A DNA stretch of 64,000 nt. Origin: Desulfolutivibrio sulfoxidireducens. GTDB lineage: Bacteria; Desulfobacterota; Desulfovibrionia; Desulfovibrionales; Desulfovibrionaceae. Below the pieces are notes generated by a model. The model made no database searches. It was not told the origin of the DNA and saw nothing but the letters and a program-made list of their open reading frames with translations. The position numbers and the translations under genes are program-made. The number at the start of each line of letters is the position of its first letter. Position 1 is the first letter of the stretch. The stretch lies in assembly GCF_013376475.1 (NCBI RefSeq), contig NZ_CP045508.1, forward strand, positions 3,074,001 through 3,138,000, read 5' to 3'. Positions 62,514-64,000 of this stretch are shown here, piece by piece.

Positions 62514-64000
62514 TCAGCGGGATTTTCCTTTTTTGCGTTTCTGTTTTTTGCGCTTGGAGGCGCTGGTGACCTTGCCCGGGGTGCGGGCGAAGCGCGGGTC
62601 CACGGGCGGGGCCTCGCCGGGATCGCCGCCGGGCAGCCCGGGCATGCCGCCGGGCAGGCCAGGCATTTTGGGCATCCTGGGCATCTTCCCCGGGGCGGGC
62701 ATCTTGCCCCCGGCCCCCATCATGCGCTTCATCATCTTTTGCATCTGGGTGAAATTCTTGAGGAGCTGGGCCACGTCCTGGACGGTGGATCCGGAGCCTT
62801 TGGCGATGCGCTCGCGGCGGCTGGGGTTTATGATTTTGGGATTCTCGCGCTCCTTTTTGGTCATGGATCCGATGATGGCCTCGACGCGGGCCATTTCCTT
62901 CTCGGGCATCTGCACTTCGCCGAGTTTCTGGCGCACCTGGGACATGCCGGGGATGAGCTTCAAGATGCCGTCGAGGGAGCCGAGTTTGCGCACCCGGCGC
63001 ATCTGGGTGCGGAAGTCCTCGAGGTTGAATTCGGCCTTGCGGAGTTTTTTCTCCATGGCCGCGGCTTCCTCGGCATTGATGTCGGTCTGGGCCTTTTCGA
63101 TGAGCGTGAGGATGTCGCCCATGCCCAGGATGCGCGAGGCGGCCCGGTCGGGGTGGAAGATCTCCAGGTCGGCGAGCTTTTCGCCCATGCCCACGAACTT
63201 GATGGGCTTGCCGGTGACCCCCTTGATGGACAGGGCCGCGCCGCCCCGGGCGTCGCCGTCCATCTTGGTGAGCACGATGCCGGAGACGTCCAGGCGGTCG
63301 TTGAAGCTTGCGGCCACGGTGACCGCGTCCTGGCCGGTCATGGCGTCGGCCACGAAAAGGATCTCGGCCGGGGAGGTTCTGGCCTTGATGGCCGCGAGTT
63401 CCTCCATGAGGGTCTCGTCCACGTGCAGGCGGCCGGCGGTATCGAAGATGACCACGTCGAAGCCGTTTGTGGCGGCCACGTCCATGGCCTGGGCGCAGAT
63501 GTCCACCGGGTTCTGGTCCGGGGTGGACGGATGGACGCTGATGTCGATCTGGGAGCCCAGTTTCTTGAGCTGCTCGATGGCCGCCGGGCGATAGACGTCG
63601 GCCGGGACCAGGTAGGCTTTTTTCTTGAGTTCGCGGCGCAGCCGCAGGGCCAGCTTGGCCGAGGTGGTGGTCTTGCCCGAGCCCTGCAGGCCGACCATCA
63701 TGATGGCCGTAGGGCGGGCCTTGAGGTCGAGGCCGGTGGTCTGTCCGCCGAGCAGTTCGATCAGTTCGTCGTGGACGATCTTGACCACCTGCTGGCCGGG
63801 GGTCAGGCTTTTTAAGACGTCCTGGCCCATGGCCCGGTCGCGGACGCGTTCGACGAAGTCCTTGACCACCTTGAAGTTGACGTCGGCCTCAAGAAGGGCC
63901 AGACGCACCTCGCGCAGGGCGGCCTGGACGTTTTCCTCGGTTAAGCGGGCGTGACCCCGGATTTTTTTGAAGACCCCTTCGAGGCGGTCGGTCAGGCTGT
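62514..64000 (-). CDS. ffh: Signal recognition particle protein Ffh, N-terminus beyond window
   Basis: Ffh targets membrane proteins to the Sec/YidC machinery as part of the SRP GTPase cycle with FtsY and 4.5S RNA. At least 495 residues are visible: the helical N domain, the G1 loop GLQGSGKTTTSAKLAL, the DTAGRLHVDE motif, TKMDGDARGGAALS, and the methionine-rich M domain ending in a glycine/proline/methionine tail (MPGLPGGMPGLPGG) and basic residues. The frame is open to the window edge and continues upstream (SLTDRLEGVFKKIRGHARLT), so the true start is beyond 64000. It heads the rpsP-rplS operon. Confidence 0.96.
   Translation of the reverse strand, partial: SLTDRLEGVFKKIRGHARLTEENVQAALREVRLALLEADVNFKVVKDFVERVRDRAMGQDVLKSLTPGQQVVKIVHDELIELLGGQTTGLDLKARPTAIMMVGLQGSGKTTTSAKLALRLRRELKKKAYLVPADVYRPAAIEQLKKLGSQIDISVHPSTPDQNPVDICAQAMDVAATNGFDVVIFDTAGRLHVDETLMEELAAIKARTSPAEILFVADAMTGQDAVTVAASFNDRLDVSGIVLTKMDGDARGGAALSIKGVTGKPIKFVGMGEKLADLEIFHPDRAASRILGMGDILTLIEKAQTDINAEEAAAMEKKLRKAEFNLEDFRTQMRRVRKLGSLDGILKLIPGMSQVRQKLGEVQMPEKEMARVEAIIGSMTKKERENPKIINPSRRERIAKGSGSTVQDVAQLLKNFTQMQKMMKRMMGAGGKMPAPGKMPRMPKMPGLPGGMPGLPGGDPGEAPPVDPRFARTPGKVTSASKRKKQKRKKGKSR

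Overview
The window is GC-rich bacterial chromosome, almost fully coding. It looks like a sulfate-reducing member of the Desulfovibrionaceae or a close relative. This is an inference from gene content and order: ffh-rpsP-KH protein-rimM-trmD-rplS-rnhB with an extended TrmD, a very long one-chain FAD/iron-sulfur D-lactate dehydrogenase, a cysteine synthase fused to a CysRS-like half, and a Maf-type flagellin glycosyltransferase. There is no rRNA, CRISPR array or intact prophage. One tRNA gene, tRNA-Arg(UCU), lies at 7458-7534.

Layout. 1-5400: surface-sugar genes, namely a nonulosonate synthase, a CBS-domain sugar nucleotidyltransferase, and a two-gene operon (fused dehydrogenase/acetyltransferase plus aminotransferase) for a 2,3-diacetamido uronic acid type sugar. 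5400-18100: a lipoprotein, the tRNA, a metallo-beta-lactamase-fold phosphodiesterase-like protein, folC, then an AT-rich methyltransferase beside an IS3 remnant, followed by ispG-proS, a PilZ protein and several unknowns. 18100-25400: a P-type cation ATPase, the cysteine synthase/pseudo-CysRS fusion and the Maf protein. 25400-36000: a tad (Flp pilus) assembly cluster on the minus strand (cpaB, secretin, lipoprotein, tadZ, tadA, tadB, tadC, tadE, tadG, tadE). It is preceded at 36380-40971 by an NtrC-type sigma54 activator, an HDOD protein and a sensor protein. 41100-48300: a GT2 glycosyltransferase, a LUD protein, unknowns, a phosphatase, serB and phoU. 48300-51110: two eroded transposase fragments of one family flanking a B12-binding radical SAM gene. 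51500-64000: mltG-ruvX, the D-lactate dehydrogenase, an exported unknown, rnhB and the ribosomal/SRP operon, with ffh cut by the window end.

Regulation and themes. Three good -24/-12 (sigma54) promoter matches are visible: 2498-2514 before the diacetamido-sugar operon, 23564-23580 before maf, and 36100-36116 before the tad operon. Two weaker ones lie at 27874-27890 and 42791-42807. This suggests that glycosylation and pilus assembly share sigma54 control, with the activator at 36380-37780 an obvious candidate for the tad operon.

The most unusual items are: (i) a family of GC-rich hairpin elements placed directly behind stop codons (18070, 53041, 58459 and 61133 regions), three of which carry a long palindrome at the same place with different but self-complementary arms; (ii) the cysteine synthase fused to a CysRS-like half that has lost HIGH, KMSKS and zinc cysteines; (iii) folC, whose only well-placed Shine-Dalgarno points to an ATT start. 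All identifications come from reading sequence and translations; no database search was possible.
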